The notes beneath the pieces are model-generated. The model did not search any database, was not told where the DNA came from, and saw only the letters and a list, made by a program, of their open reading frames with translations. The position numbers and the translations under genes were made by a program. From Chalara sp. BL73 (lineage: Eukaryota; Ascomycota; Leotiomycetes; Helotiales), in assembly GCA_918026815.1 (NCBI GenBank), contig CAKJVC010000153.1, positions 186,001 through 250,000 of the forward strand: a DNA stretch of 64,000 bases, given 5' to 3'. Shown here piece by piece: positions 1 through 11,712 of this stretch; the first letter of the stretch is position 1; the number at the start of each line of letters is the position of its first letter.

Positions 1-1479
1 GATGTATGCCGTACCAGTGATAGTATCAGGTGCCACACCGTTCTCAACCCAACGAACCATTGCCATCAAAACATTCTCTGCCGGGTCTAAACTTGCAAGG
101 GTTCGTGCTTGATTCCCTATGAAAGATGCTCCGGGTCCTCCACCACAATGTGCCATACCAGAGACGGGGAAATATCGATAGAATTGGTCTAGCTGGGCTG
201 AAGAAAGGCCCATAGTTTTTGACACGTGCTGGTAGTATCGCGGTGAATTGCTGCTCGAGATAATTCCATCAGCTAAGCCATGATAATGGAGAAGTTTGCC
301 CTGTCTCTTCTTGAAAGCTGATAGATCGCCATGCCAGGTTTCAATATCAAAGCGGTTTAATCTCGACGACAGAAGCCAATCCTTTGGGGTGAGTGATGCA
401 GGATCCCAGGAAGCGTTGTTAAATATGGCGTAACGGAACCAATCAGATGCACCAAATGGCTGCCCATTGAAGTAGGTCTGTGGCATACCTGTGAGCTCAG
501 CACCAACCTGCATTTCAGGGTATACAAGACTACCAGCTGTATCGTAGAGCGGCGAGAAGACCTTGCGAACAGTTTCCGCTTGAGTGGGTGTCAAACAATC
601 AGTGGTATTCTCTTGCCCAGGCGCGCAAATCAAACCACCAGGATTATATTTGCACAAATCCGGGGACTCTAAAATTCCGTCAACGTAACCGTCCAAACCA
701 TCGCATTGTTTGAGAATGTCATTGTGGATTGTGGTCCACTTGCTTATCGGGACAAAGGTCGCAGATCCAATGGGTCCCGACCAAATTAGGAAATTGCTGC
801 TCCACGACGTCAAATTGTTGAACGAGAAGGCAGGAGCTCCTGCGACAATGCCATCAAAATCATCCGGGAACGATTGTGCCTCTTTGAAACCTTGTCGTCC
901 TCCGGTGGAACATCCAAGATAGTAACTTTTCGTGTGCTTCCTGCCGTAAAACGTCTTGGTGATTGATTTCCCAGTGACGACACCTATATGCAATGCCCGG
1001 TATGCGAAGTCCTCAACTACACCAGGATTGTTCAAAAATGCCTGACCAGACATTCCATTATGGCCATTATTGGTACCAACTGCTGCGAATCCGAGGCTTG
1101 TGGCGTAGTCAATATCTTCGTACTGGACACACCCCCCAAGTCCACCATTGCCTGCGCTGAGGAAGCGTCCAGTCCAGTCCTGGGGAAGCCATGCCTCCAT
1201 ACTCAACCCTGAGATAGATGATGTTGGTATGTACAATGAGACGCGACATATATTGGAGCTGACGACCTGCAGAGGCCGGCCACAGCTAGCATCGCTATTG
1301 GGGAATTGCAAGGTTGTTCCAGCAGGGACGAATTGCGAAAACGAGATGTTCGCTCCAGGAATGTCTAGTTTCTTCACCAGAGACGCACATTGTGCTGGGA
1401 ACTGGGATGCTGTCGAGCCCCAATTTGGCATGGCGTCTAGCAAAGTAGCGCAGCACGCCATGAGAATAAGATACTTCAT
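1..1479 (-). CDS. Tannase / feruloyl esterase family secreted esterase (3' end cut by window edge)
   Basis: Uninterrupted minus-strand frame of 493 codons from the ATG at 1479 to base 1, with no stop, so the C-terminus lies outside the window. A hydrophobic start (MKYLILMACCATLL) looks like a signal peptide, so the enzyme should be secreted. Family hallmarks are visible: GCSTGGRQG with nucleophile Ser191, HGLADGI with Asp404, and MAHCGGG with His444. Cys190 and Cys445 sit next to Ser and His, the CS-D-HC arrangement of the tannase/FaeB family in which a disulfide ties the triad together. Such enzymes cleave gallate or hydroxycinnamate esters of plant polymers; which substrate applies here cannot be read from the sequence. 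It is divergent from the rhamnosidase gene starting at 2704. No intron is needed. Confidence 0.9.
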   Translation of the reverse strand, partial: MKYLILMACCATLLDAMPNWGSTASQFPAQCASLVKKLDIPGANISFSQFVPAGTTLQFPNSDASCGRPLQVVSSNICRVSLYIPTSSISGLSMEAWLPQDWTGRFLSAGNGGLGGCVQYEDIDYATSLGFAAVGTNNGHNGMSGQAFLNNPGVVEDFAYRALHIGVVTGKSITKTFYGRKHTKSYYLGCSTGGRQGFKEAQSFPDDFDGIVAGAPAFSFNNLTSWSSNFLIWSGPIGSATFVPISKWTTIHNDILKQCDGLDGYVDGILESPDLCKYNPGGLICAPGQENTTDCLTPTQAETVRKVFSPLYDTAGSLVYPEMQVGAELTGMPQTYFNGQPFGASDWFRYAIFNNASWDPASLTPKDWLLSSRLNRFDIETWHGDLSAFKKRQGKLLHYHGLADGIISSSNSPRYYQHVSKTMGLSSAQLDQFYRYFPVSGMAHCGGGPGASFIGNQARTLASLDPAENVLMAMVRWVENGVAPDTITGTAYI

Positions 1480-2703
1480 GGTTGGCAGCGAGTCTAGGGA
1501 TTGGAGACAGTAAAATGATACGGATACAAAAAAGCAATAGCTACCATATCCTCACGATATATACCAGATATTTTGACACCATGTGCAAGTGCCAGATTCT
1601 GTCCCCTCTCTCCTATCTCAGAAACGGTTATTAGGTTCATGGTAATCAAGCCAGTAAGAGCGGCAGTTGGCTTCGATCCTTGATTATTACTGCTCTGAAG
1701 AGTTGTTCATCCGAACCTCTCCACTATCAAGTGTTAATGCTCCTGTGGCGTTATGATGGCTGTGCGGGGTTCTATCTGAACTGGGACCAGCTCCCTTGAT
1801 AATGTGAGTGATCAAGTCAGGTACTGCAATCTGCTAGAGAGAGTTCCAGGGACCGTAATGTAAAGGCGATCGGCAGTTCTTCTTCTTCCGCCCACAATTG
1901 TACCGATGTCACAGTCTAACTTCGGGTAAACCCTGGGAAATCAACGGCCGTGAGTGCACAGGGTGTATTTTCGGGAAAACACCGGGTCATCTTCGGTAAA
2001 ACCCAGTTCTTCAGGCAACAATTCCTGCAAGTATGTTGGATGTCTGGATGATTATATGAAAGATTAGACTTGCTTTTGAATCAAACTTAGGAATTTAAGA
2101 AGGTATTAAAAATCATTCGCTTGTATAACAGTAAATGCTGTTGAAGTTTGTTGTGGGTTTAATAAATCAGAACTAATCCGCCCCTGGCAAAGCGAATATA
2201 GATCAACAAGCCAGACTCTGCCTTATGCGGCAAGTCAATACGAAAGTGCAAGACCTCGATATGGCGTTTCCGCATAACCCTTCCCATCTTAAAAGTTCAC
2301 ATGTTTGAATTCTAAGCTGCATATCAACCTTGGCGACTGACCCTCACCAATGGTTAGCCGCAGATCTCTGTGTTCCTTGCAGCAAAAGAGAAAATTGGCA
2401 GGATAAATATATTAACACCGTGCTGTGCGGGGGCAAATACACTTCAACTCCCAGATTTGTAATTGGTGCACATCCGGAGTGCAGTCCTCAGTGAAAAATT
2501 GAATATATTGGTTTAGACTGAAGATACTCTGAATGTCAAAGGCGGGGAAAGAAACCTTTCGTATGATCAATGTCCGAGCAGGCTTTGTTAGATTTTAATT
2601 GATACCGAACTGGTGATACAATCTTCGGCCTTACTCCTGACTTAAATAAGCTTATGGCACATGGCGTGTGAGATTGCAATATGAAGTCGTTAATGTATCC
2701 AAC
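1480..2703. other. Intergenic, shared divergent promoter region
   Basis: This 1.2 kb lies between the start codons of the divergent tannase-family and GH78 genes. I see no coding potential. Around 1918-2015 there are three similar short stretches (cttcgggtaaaccctggg, tttcgggaaaacaccgggt, cttcggtaaaacccag), a degenerate repeat that could be a cluster of regulator sites. Confidence 0.5.
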
Positions 2704-4849
2704 ATGATGAAGCTTCAAAATATCTTTCAGAGCACATTTCTTTTGATTGCAAGCTGTGCTACTCTCAGCACTGCCATTGGAGAGAAATATATTCTTGCTC
2801 CAAAGCATCGTGTAGTCTCTCCACAGTCACTTCTTGCGAGCCATGGCAATGTTTCAGCAGCTACGACGTCCAGCGCCACGTTCGCTGGTTTCAACTCTTC
2901 TATAACACTGGATTTTGGTCGCAATATAGCTGGCACTGTGCAATTTAATGTCCGCTCCTTATTGGGTCCCGGTCAAAATCTTGGATTCACCTTTACCGAA
3001 AGCTCCATGTGGATTAGCCCCTACCAGTCCGATTCTGGCACAAGTGCAAGATTCGACAGTCCGCTATGGTTCGAGGTAGCCGCAAAAGGAAGCTATGCTG
3101 CAGAGAAGAAGCACCAGCGGGGCGGGTTTCGGTACATGAGCATCTGGCACAACTCAACGGGTACAATCAGTATAGACGGCATTTCCGTGAACTTCACAGC
3201 GTCACCAGAAATGCCCGACCTTCGAGCATACACTGGATATTTCGAGAGCGAAAGCGAGAAACTCAATCGAGTGTGGTATGCTGGAGCGTACACAAACCAG
3301 CTGTGCAATGCAGACCCTGCTTATGGCAACGCACTTGGTATTCCAGGCACAGACTGGTACTACAACGCGTCTATAGCCAGTATGTTAGCTCTCTTCTTGG
3401 TTCACATATACGTCTGTCAAAGATGAAAGTTCTTGAGAATCACATCTTCCTACATGTCTGATAGCTGAATCACAGATGGCACTTCCGTGCTCATGGATGG
3501 CGCGAAGCGAGATCGCTTGGTCTGGCCCGGTGACATCATCATATCTGGCCCTGCAGTCTTTGTCTCGACATACAGCCTGGATGGTATGAAGAATGGCATA
3601 GACTCATTGTTTGTGCTTCAGCAAAACGATGGGCGATTACCTTGGGCCGGCACTCCCTTCACTGGCCCCGGCCGTTTTCCATTTAGTTTTACATACCACC
3701 TTTATACACTGCTCGATGTGTACTATTATTACCTGTATAGTGGCGACTTGGAGTATGTGAGATATTATTGGACTCAGTATAATCTAGCCATATCCTGGTC
3801 TCTGGCCACTATTGATAGCTCAAGAATGGCCAATGTAACAAGCACAAATGATTGGCTTAGATCGGGCATGGGAGGCCACAATATAGAAGTTAGTCCTTAG
3901 AAGCAAATTACCCCCAGATCATACAGCTTAGCTTATGCTTACTCCTACCTCATAGGCAAACGCTATTCTATATTACACTCTGGACCTTAGCATCCGCTTG
4001 GCCAAAGAAGTTGGTGACGAAAGCAGGGTAGGCGCTTGGACGTCCGCCATGCAAGGAATCAAACAAGCGATCAACGACCGGCTTTGGGACCCTAAATCGA
4101 ATCTATATTTTGATAATGACCATAACCAAACCGAAATCGCAGTGCGCCCCCAAGATGGGAATTCATGGGCAATTATTGCTGGTATCGCTAACGATGAACG
4201 CGCTGCCGCTATCAGCGCTTCTCTAAAGCAACGATGGATCCGGCCGTTTGGGGCCCCAGCCCCGGAAGCTGGCCCGACAATCTCCCCGTTTGTGTCAGGC
4301 TTCGAAGCCCAGGCTCACTACATCGCAGGCTTTCCTGAGCGCGCAGTGGACCTGATAGAGTTCATGTGGGCGGACTTCATGCTAGATGACCCGCGAATGA
4401 CGAACAGCTCCTTCATCGAAGGCTACTCAACCAATGGCGATCTACATTATGCGCCATACGATGATAATGACTCTCGTATCAGTCACGCTCATGGATGGTC
4501 TTCCGGCCCCACATCAACATTGACCTTCTTTGGCGCGGGCCTCCAGGTCGTTACAGCCCTCGGCAAAACCTGGCTAATTCAACCAAAACTTGGTGGCCTA
4601 AAGCACGTTTCTGCTGGTTACAAAACACCCCTGGGCGCATTCTCCGTGGACTGGGTTCAGCTTGACCCAGTACGTGTAGTAGGGCACTTCAAAACACCTG
4701 GAAACACCTCTGGGACATTGATTCTGCCAAAGGGGAATGACAACGTCGTGGTCTGGGGACCAAGAGGTATTGTTGGCAGCCCTAATGTTACCAACCAAGG
4801 CCTTGTATTTGCCGACTTACCGGGTGGTGATTATACAATCAAGTTTTGA
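2704..4849 (+). CDS. GH78 alpha-L-rhamnosidase, secreted, three exons
   Basis: Exons 2704-3379, 3476-3888 and 3956-4849 give 660 residues. Introns are 96 and 67 bp with GTATGT...CACAG and GTTAGT...CATAG ends, and phases match. I chose the ATG at 2704 rather than the in-frame one at 2668 because it starts a good signal peptide (MMKLQNIFQSTFLLIASC). An N-terminal beta-rich region is followed by the GH78 signature DGAKRDRLVWPGD just after intron 1; bacterial relatives have D-x3-RDER-x2-W-x-GD, which contains the general-acid region. The (alpha/alpha)6-barrel part continues through exon 3 and ends in a beta-rich tail. Many N-x-S/T sites fit secretion. The enzyme would release L-rhamnose from pectin side chains, flavonoid glycosides or similar substrates. 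Its neighbour, a divergent tannase-family esterase, suggests joint use on plant material. Confidence 0.9.
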
Positions 4850-4859
4850 GTTGCCATGT

Positions 4860-5400
4860 AGTCAGTGTACAAAATTAGAGTATTAGATTAGATTATAGCA
4901 TAATACTCTAATCTAATCTAATTGAAAAATCTAATAATCTAATCTAATCTAAATCTAATTTAACTAATTAAATTATATTTGAGTATGTTAGAGTATAATT
5001 ACGTAAGCTGCTATATAAGCAGGAAATTGTTATTCCGTTCCGAGCTAAACCTAATTAAGTAAAGTTTCTTTCGGTTAATTTTAGCTTTTTGGAAAACTTT
5101 TTTTCTGTACAATTTCGGTATAACAATATAAAGCTTCGACAAAAAATCTCGTGATTTCTGATAATTTTATTAGTAATAACTTATTAGCAAAAGCTTAATT
5201 AAAGAACTTTGTAATTAATTTTAATTGGTTTTTTTTATAGTAGATTAAGTTTATTACAACAAACTTTTATTAGATTATAATTTAATTATTTTTGGTTGCT
5301 ACTCTAAATCTAATTTAATCTAATAAAATTTTCGCTACTCTAATCTAATTTAATCTAATCTAATTATAATTGAATATAATTGAGTAATTAGAGTTTTTTG
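4860..5400. repeat. AT-rich stretch with scattered TCTAAT/ATTAGA hexamers
   Basis: Very AT-rich DNA with many copies of TCTAAT or its complement, in short runs at about 4875-4960 and 5300-5370. The phrase 'actctaatctaatttaatctaat' style motif recurs on both strands, so parts could pair as hairpins. It is not the TTAGGG telomere repeat. No coding potential; it is either a simple-sequence expansion or a mutated remnant of a mobile element. Confidence 0.6.
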
Positions 5401-6352
5401 TTCTCACACTGCATGTAGTTAAAATACAAAGTTCAAGCATTCTGAAGTGCCGAAAACTATCCGACTTCGGGTTGAGCATGTGGACGAAAGGTTCAAAATA
5501 TAAATATGGATAATTTCCACCGTCTGAGAGTGGTTAAAGCTAAATGAGGTAGTGTAAAAGGATTCCTCCCCACCCATTGTATAGCTTTCATAGTCCCATA
5601 TCCCTGGAGCGCCAATCTAAAGCTAAACGAAAATTAGTGCCTTTTGACTTTTATACAAGATTGTTCAAAGGTTCAAGACCATTGGGCAGCAAAGCCTTGG
5701 GAATCCAGATTTTGTAAATCCACAGAGTTTTTCAAGTCATTAGTAAATAAATTTACCAAGTCTACAGATAATAGCGATGGGGACTGCTTGGTTCCTCGGC
5801 CGATCAATGCGCTGCCTCTTAGTCATTCATCGGAATGTATGCTGGAAATATCCAAGTCTTCGTGTTCGGGGAATACACTATTATGGTTTCATTTATTTAA
5901 GCGGATGGCACTTCCTCTCTTCATACATCTACCGCCTGGTGATGGGGATTAATACTTTCCGTTATACTTCCCTTTCTTGGGCGGTCTCGATCCCTGGCTG
6001 CGCTGTTTTTGTGAATAATAAATATATTTAATTCATCTCGAATCCATACAACCATATGTTCGAAGACTGTAAGCTTCCTGACGAAGCCGCCCTTGGATGC
6101 CTAACTCGACCTGCTTACCAAGAGTGAAATTATTCTCGCTTGTGAATAGGGGTTAGATCACGTGCCTAAAGGGTCTGAACAGCACAGCTAAAACTTACCG
6201 CTTCTCTCTTCCTTTTACATTTAACTTTAGCAATTTTATCCAATACTTAACCAGGTTTTTTTAATTGAAAGCTTCATATATTGGACTCTGTATTCCACCT
6301 CACAAATATCCTTCCGACTAGCGGGTATATGCCACTACTCGGTAAATTACCC
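5401..6352. other. Intergenic, no gene recognised
   Basis: Short open frames of up to 102 codons occur (for example 5644-5952) but none resembles a known protein, has a convincing start context or carries recognisable domains. I see nothing else of note. Confidence 0.5.
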
Positions 6353-6983
6353 TCAAGCAAACTGCGAAAGGAACACTCCCGTATTTTCGGGAGCGAGAGG
6401 TGCGGATGAACGGCTGCCTGTCTGATATGGGCTGCAGTCCTCACTGTGTAATACCCAAGTCACCGGGTAGTTAGCTTTGCGATCCTCATAGATGATCTTG
6501 ACATTGGTCGCCCTGAGGTTGCGGCTCTTTGACCACGGTACATCCCACTGAGCCAAACGAACTTGTCACACAGCGAACGGCCGCCAGGAAACCTACAAGG
6601 CGCTGTGCACGGCGGCCCCACGCTGTCCGTACATTGCCGCCCGCACAGCCGTTGTTGATGCCATTTGGATCGACATAAATGGCTCTGTTGTTTGCAAGAG
6701 GCGGGAGGCCATAGCAAGGTAAGATGCTGCTGTTGGGTCTTCTCCGTTGAATATTTTAGTCGCAGAACCGCCAAGTTGGTGCCAAAGAAAAGACTAGCCT
6801 AGATGCAGAGTTGTTATCGTACTGATATGGGAGCTTCATAATATACTGACGTTGCTTGCCGTTGGCTGTAATCGTGTAAGCTTGGCTGCCAATGGTCGGA
6901 TTCTTGCCGCAGCCAGTAGATTTATTGGCAAAGCCAATGTCCAGAGATGCCAGGACAATAAAAGCCATGGCTACAGCTAGCAT
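6353..6983 (-). pseudogene. Broken CE1/LpqC-type feruloyl esterase
   Basis: The minus strand begins with a signal peptide (MLAVAMAFIVLASLDIGFA, ATG at 6983) and the family-typical start STGCGKNPT...GKQRQYIMKLPYQYD. The frame then shifts near 6780: the next conserved block (LGGSATKIFNGEDPTAASY) is in another frame, and the following one (YGLPPLANNRAIYVDPNG) in a third. The middle of the family, including the G-x-S-x-G nucleophile region, is missing. A C-terminal block (NYPVTWVLHSEDCSPYQ...FLSQF, stop at 6353) is back in frame, and the His expected in the family's G-D-H-x-P-type motif is Cys here. Several frameshifts plus an internal deletion mean no active enzyme can be made. Confidence 0.75.
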
Positions 6984-9484
6984 GAAATTCGGACGTTTTA
7001 TGCATTTTCTCTCTAGATCTGACAGTAGGATGGAAGTTGCTGATGACACACGCGAGACAAGAAAATGCAGCGAAAAACAAAGGCTAAGGGAGACGTTGCC
7101 AACGCTGGCTAGGTAGCTACATCGCTACGCTACAGGAAGGTAATATTTTATGTGTCTCCTGCCAATCTTCCATCAAAGTTTAGGCTATAGGTCAACTAAT
7201 CATCCGAGCCTGGCCGGTTCCCTGGTGCGACTGTCGGGGAACAAGTTTTCGACGACAGCAGCTGTAACGATATAGCTTTGGTTTGCCCGTTATGTATTCC
7301 ACCTCAAACTTTCGTATTGCTAAAATGTACTAGATCACTTCCCTAACTGTAATCCTATTCGTGCATGTTCCAGATACTGGACTAGTACCGTGTCCACCGC
7401 TTGAGCTATTTTCCTATGTTGCTGCAGATCCTGTTGCCTGCCTTTAGAATGGGGACATTCAAATAGATCTAAATAAGTTGCCGATTGACCCATTGTAAGT
7501 GTTACCCAAGCTAAACGCTTTCACTACAAATGCCGAGTTTTAGACAGCTAACGTCTAGTGCCCTAACCTGCACGCCTTACTCATTTGTAGGACGGCAATG
7601 CACCCACGTCTAGTTAGCTGTTTCAAGGGCACAGCCAGCGAATTGGATCTTAAACGACTTAACTTAACGTCTCTGACGATTTTGTCCGTACACTACTAAC
7701 ATTGTAATTATTCCAATTTCCTCTTCTGAGTTCAAGCACTCTGCCTCATATCTAGGAGAACGTACTCCTCTTTAGATAAAGGGATGCTTCCATTATAATC
7801 CGCAGAGGTGCTCGAGTGGGGTGACAGATCCAGGTTACTCAAGTATCACTGACTGTTGATCAGACGTTCTATTGGTTCCTTCGAAATAGCTATATAGGAT
7901 CTTAAAGAGCGAGCTTCCTTGAGCATTTCCGCGCCGGTGGACTAGTAGACTTAACTAGATTTCGAAGCTATTTCCCTTTTGCGTTGTTGATCATTCGACA
8001 GCCCGACTATTGGCCATTGCAACAATGCTTTAGACTCCTTACCATTGTATATTCATGGGAAATGTGCTTCAGTTGAGGCTCAGGCAAGCCTTACACCCAA
8101 AGCCTTGTTTATCATTCTTATTCATTTTATAACGATCCTCTGCTTGGTGGCCACGCCATGAAGTCTCATGAGGAAGCTTCCGTGCGATTGCTGCTTATTA
8201 TATACGGGGTTGCTCATGAGATTTCCCATATATAGCCACAAAAGTTGAAAATCCGAGCCGCCATCCTCAGGACCTTGACGGAGTTCAATTGGCCGAGTTC
8301 AGTTTGGGTCAGTTGAGACAGGATAGTCAGCATTTAGAAGTTATATAAAGAATTGAAATTTCAAGATATCGATAAGACGCCGCTAGATCTGTAGACCAAG
8401 CTGCGGCCTGAACCAGTATCCCTGAGTAAACTCCACCTGATGTGATCTAGTGTGAGAGGAAACATCGCATTATCCGTCCTCCACCAAAAATAGACAAATC
8501 TCAAACACTTGTATGTAGATTGTTGGATCAAGTCGGAAATGGCACTCGAAGAAAAGAAAGGAGACTCGCCACGTAGCTTCACCTCGTTGAAGACAAGCAA
8601 CTTGCTGCTCTGCGGCCCTGCTACTAGAAGGCACGAGCTCATTGTCGATGGCTACCGGAGGGCGTTGTAACGGCATTATTGCTCTGGACTATCTAAGATG
8701 CGCGGGCAAAGCAGAATCTAACGCGGTGTTCTGCAAATTGAATTGCGTGTAGCTGAATTTTTGTTTGCTGACATTGAATGAATTGGCTGTTTTGGCACTT
8801 GTAGGGACCTGGCGAGGTGTTTTGATCATGAACACGGTTTTACCTGTGTATCTTATAACAAGAAGCGCTGGACTCGAGAATGAGCAGAGGGAAGCATTGA
8901 TGCGAAAAGCGTGGATTTTAACGCAAGGTTGAAACCATCACAAAAGTTCAGGAGATAACAAAGTACCTAGAGTGAAGGGGGCTTTAGCCGCCGCCGTCAA
9001 AAACATAGATCGTTGTATAACGACCAAACAGAGGAAGTATTCGACTAAAGAAAGCCGTATGGATGCAATTAAACTTCCCTTAGTATCTCACCAATAAATA
9101 CTTTATTTTCTTAGAAGACACCACACAGTTTATGCTCAGCAGCTTAGCAGCAATGAAGTAAATGAATTGCTTATTGGAAACTACGAATACACGACTTCAT
9201 TCAACACCCCGATTCTGCCCCTTCGCCCCATATCGCTATGATGCCATGCTTGTAAAGAAAAAGTAATAGTCAGACCCAAGGAGGTATAAACCGTCCTGCT
9301 AGTATATCTTCTCGATATCTCTTCCTTTTCTTCCCGGGGTATGTCCATTCATGTTATTCTCATCAACCGCCAATTTATCATCCCGTTTCAACTCTTCAGC
9401 TTCCCCCGCTTCCATATCCGCTAAGGCTATACGCCGATATTTAAAGTTGCTAGGGGGTCTAGACTCCCGGTTCCTGTGACGAGC
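6984..9484. other. Intergenic, no confident gene
   Basis: No complete gene found in 2.5 kb. A minus-strand frame of 53 codons at about 7335-7494 (beginning MGQSATYLDLFECPHSKGRQ, rich in Gln and Leu, ending QYLEHARIGLQLGK) has the composition of real protein and may be the tail of a decayed gene; I cannot name it. Overlapping frames of about 70-90 codons on the minus strand at 8361-8676 look fortuitous. Confidence 0.4.
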
Positions 9485-10659
9485 TTATGAGGTCTTCTTA
9501 GGGGCAGCGGCGGGGGGAGCTCCGACGTATTTGCCCACATCAGTGGCGTCATGGAAGGTCCGTGCTCCGCCCTTGATACCATCCCACACTTGTCGGGCAG
9601 CGGGAGGATTGCCCTGTCTGCCAACAAGCGAATCAATTTGGGCCTCCAAATGACCAAAGGAATTTTTAACAAAGGTTGATTGCGCGAAGCGGGCACGTAA
9701 GAAGGCGGTGTAGATAGCGAGGAGGATCCAAGAGCCGCGGGTGAAGATGATGGCGGAGAGCAGAAGGCGAATCCAGAGAAGAATCTCGAGGATAGCCACG
9801 AGCCCCATTGAGGTATCATAGTACTCCTTGACAAACTTGCCAATGGTATCTGCGATGGCATTTGGCTTCTGGATTGGCTTTCCGTTCGGAGAGGTGCCTG
9901 TAATAGGGGAGGGTTGAATGGTGGGGATCAGGTTTGTGCGAGTGTAGGTTGCAACATGGAAGACTGAGTAGACACCAAATGGTAGCATAGCTAGAGGATA
10001 TTGGGGGGAGAAGAGCCAAACAAGGGCCATGGCTATGAGCAAGTTAGCGATCGGGGGATACACGAAGAATCACGCGACCCATACCGAGATATTGAACGTT
10101 CTCATCAGTGATTAAAGTGAGAACACCAGTCTGGGGTTTGGCGCCAGCCCTGGTGCGAGCCCTGAGCGCCTTGTAAACCACGATGCCGTATGTGACGGCG
10201 GCCGAGATGAAAGCCAGGCGGTAGGAGAAGCGAGCCCATCCTGAGCCAGAATTGAAGGTGATGTAGGATAAACTGTATCGGGTGAGGGAGAAGAGAAGTG
10301 TAACGTGTCTGCAAGGAAAGATAATTAGCTTTTTTCTCTCTTCATTTTATTTATCCAACCCGCGCGGAGCTGTAGGTGGAAGAGCTGCGTGCTGGACCCT
10401 CAAAATCAGGTGTCGAACATGACAGCTTTCGCATCACCCCAGCACCAGATATATTGTTTTGACGAGAAGCTTCGTATTTTGAGAGAGAACATACCCAACG
10501 AACCAGGCGACTGGGAGAAGTATTAGCAGGTGCAATTTGTGTGCATTCTTTGTGGGGAGAGTTGGGAGAGGAGAGGTGCGATGACATACATTGTAAAGTC
10601 TGAGCCAATTGTAGCAGCCTTTGCGTCAACGGCAGCGAGGCAGGCGGTGGAGGAGCCAT
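9485..10659 (-). CDS. POM33: POM33/TMEM33-like ER and nuclear-envelope membrane protein
   Basis: Four exons on the minus strand: 10590-10659, 10495-10510, 10085-10308 and 9485-10032, giving 285 residues. The second exon is only 16 nt; it supplies the codons for FAWFVG and keeps the frame, and all three introns have GT-AG ends. The protein starts MAPPPPASLPLTQRLLQLAQ and has several membrane segments (around FAWFVGHVTLLFSL, YRLAFISAAVTYGIVVY, LAMALVWLFS, GLVAILEILLWIRLL, SWILLAIYTAFL). The stretch LPFGVYSVFHVATYTRTNLIPT is typical of the Pom33/Tts1/TMEM33 family, which shapes ER tubules and helps place nuclear pores. The Ala/Pro/Lys-rich C-terminus is probably cytosolic. Confidence 0.85.
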
Positions 10660-11712
10660 TGCGATGGAAGTAAAGTAAGGGCGGCTGGAAGCTGAAGGGG
10701 AGGTTGTGTTTCTGATTTGTTGATTTGTGGGTGGTGGTGAAGGATCTTGGGAGTGTCGTTGTTGTTGATGGGATAAGGGAATTATTGGGATTTGAGCTTG
10801 GTGGGTGCGGTGCGGTGCGGTGCTGTGCTGTGCGGTGTGAAGGAGAAGAAGATGGGGGGGGAGGGTGGCTGGGTTCAGAGTGGAAAAGGTGTCAAAAGGC
10901 CAAAAAAGGTCAGGCTGTGGAAAACAAAGAAGCGTCAGAAGCGACTGGGGGGGTTTGAAGCAGCAGGTGCTGAAGCTGGAGGCTGGGGAGGGAGGCTGAG
11001 GGGCGGGAATCAACTTACTCAGTTAAACTTTGTTAATCAAGAGAGAGAGAAGAGAGAGACAGCTCAGTTATTTTCTGCAAATATCCTTTCAAGAGGATGA
11101 AGGTATATATATATATCATGAAGCTATTTCCAGATCCTCAAAATGGAATTGTGTCTGTGTTTATATCATAATTCTTTCTTTTCTGCCTTGATTCGGTGGT
11201 AAAGCTCCCCCCCAAAATAAACAAGCCACGCAGCGTCATCGGGTGGCTTTCGATTTTGGAGGGGGGAGGAGACACTGGATGATGATGATGATGATGATCA
11301 TCATCATCATTCTAAATCACATTCACATGCTGAAGACAAGACTAAAATTTCAAAGGTAACGAATCATATACCGAGATATACATCATTATCGAATAATCAT
11401 TTAGATAAGCACCGCCACAGTTCGACATACAGTAACAAAAGTATGTTCCGGAAGCATCCCCCCCCCCAAAATTCGAAATTCACATCTGGTATAAGGAGGG
11501 GCGGGAGGGGTCATACGCCAACCCCATAATTTCTATCCAGTGCTATGTCGAGCACGCGATGAGATATTCGTACTCGCCGCCATCCAGTTCAAAGTAGCCA
11601 GTTTACAGGAGCAAAGAAAATGAACCAAACATAAACACACCGCGGAAAGACTTGGTTCATTCCGGTATTCGCGTATCATAATATCACAGGTCTAAATACA
11701 ACAGGAGCGCCA
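10660..11712. other. Intergenic with simple repeats
   Basis: Upstream region of the POM33-like gene and 3' flank of the thioesterase gene. Low-complexity tracts include GGTGC-rich repeats at about 10800-10840, GA runs near 11040, TA runs near 11105, poly-C near 11458, and a (GAT)n(ATC)n tract at 11278-11310. Minus-strand frames here are Pro/His-rich readings of these tracts, not genes. Confidence 0.6.
11285..11310. repeat. 26-bp perfect palindrome from a GAT/ATC microsatellite
   Basis: A run of GAT triplets meets a run of CAT triplets at a central GATC, so 13 bases on each side are exact reverse complements. It can form a cruciform and is likely to be length-variable between strains. Confidence 0.85.

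Noticed and set aside
4860..5400. Telomere-like repeat
   Set aside because: The TCTAAT hexamer is not TTAGGG/CCCTAA and occurs in both orientations.
10351..11013. 220-codon Pro/Ser-rich minus frame
   Set aside because: Overlaps the first exons and introns of the POM33-like gene in another frame and low-complexity promoter DNA; no domain.
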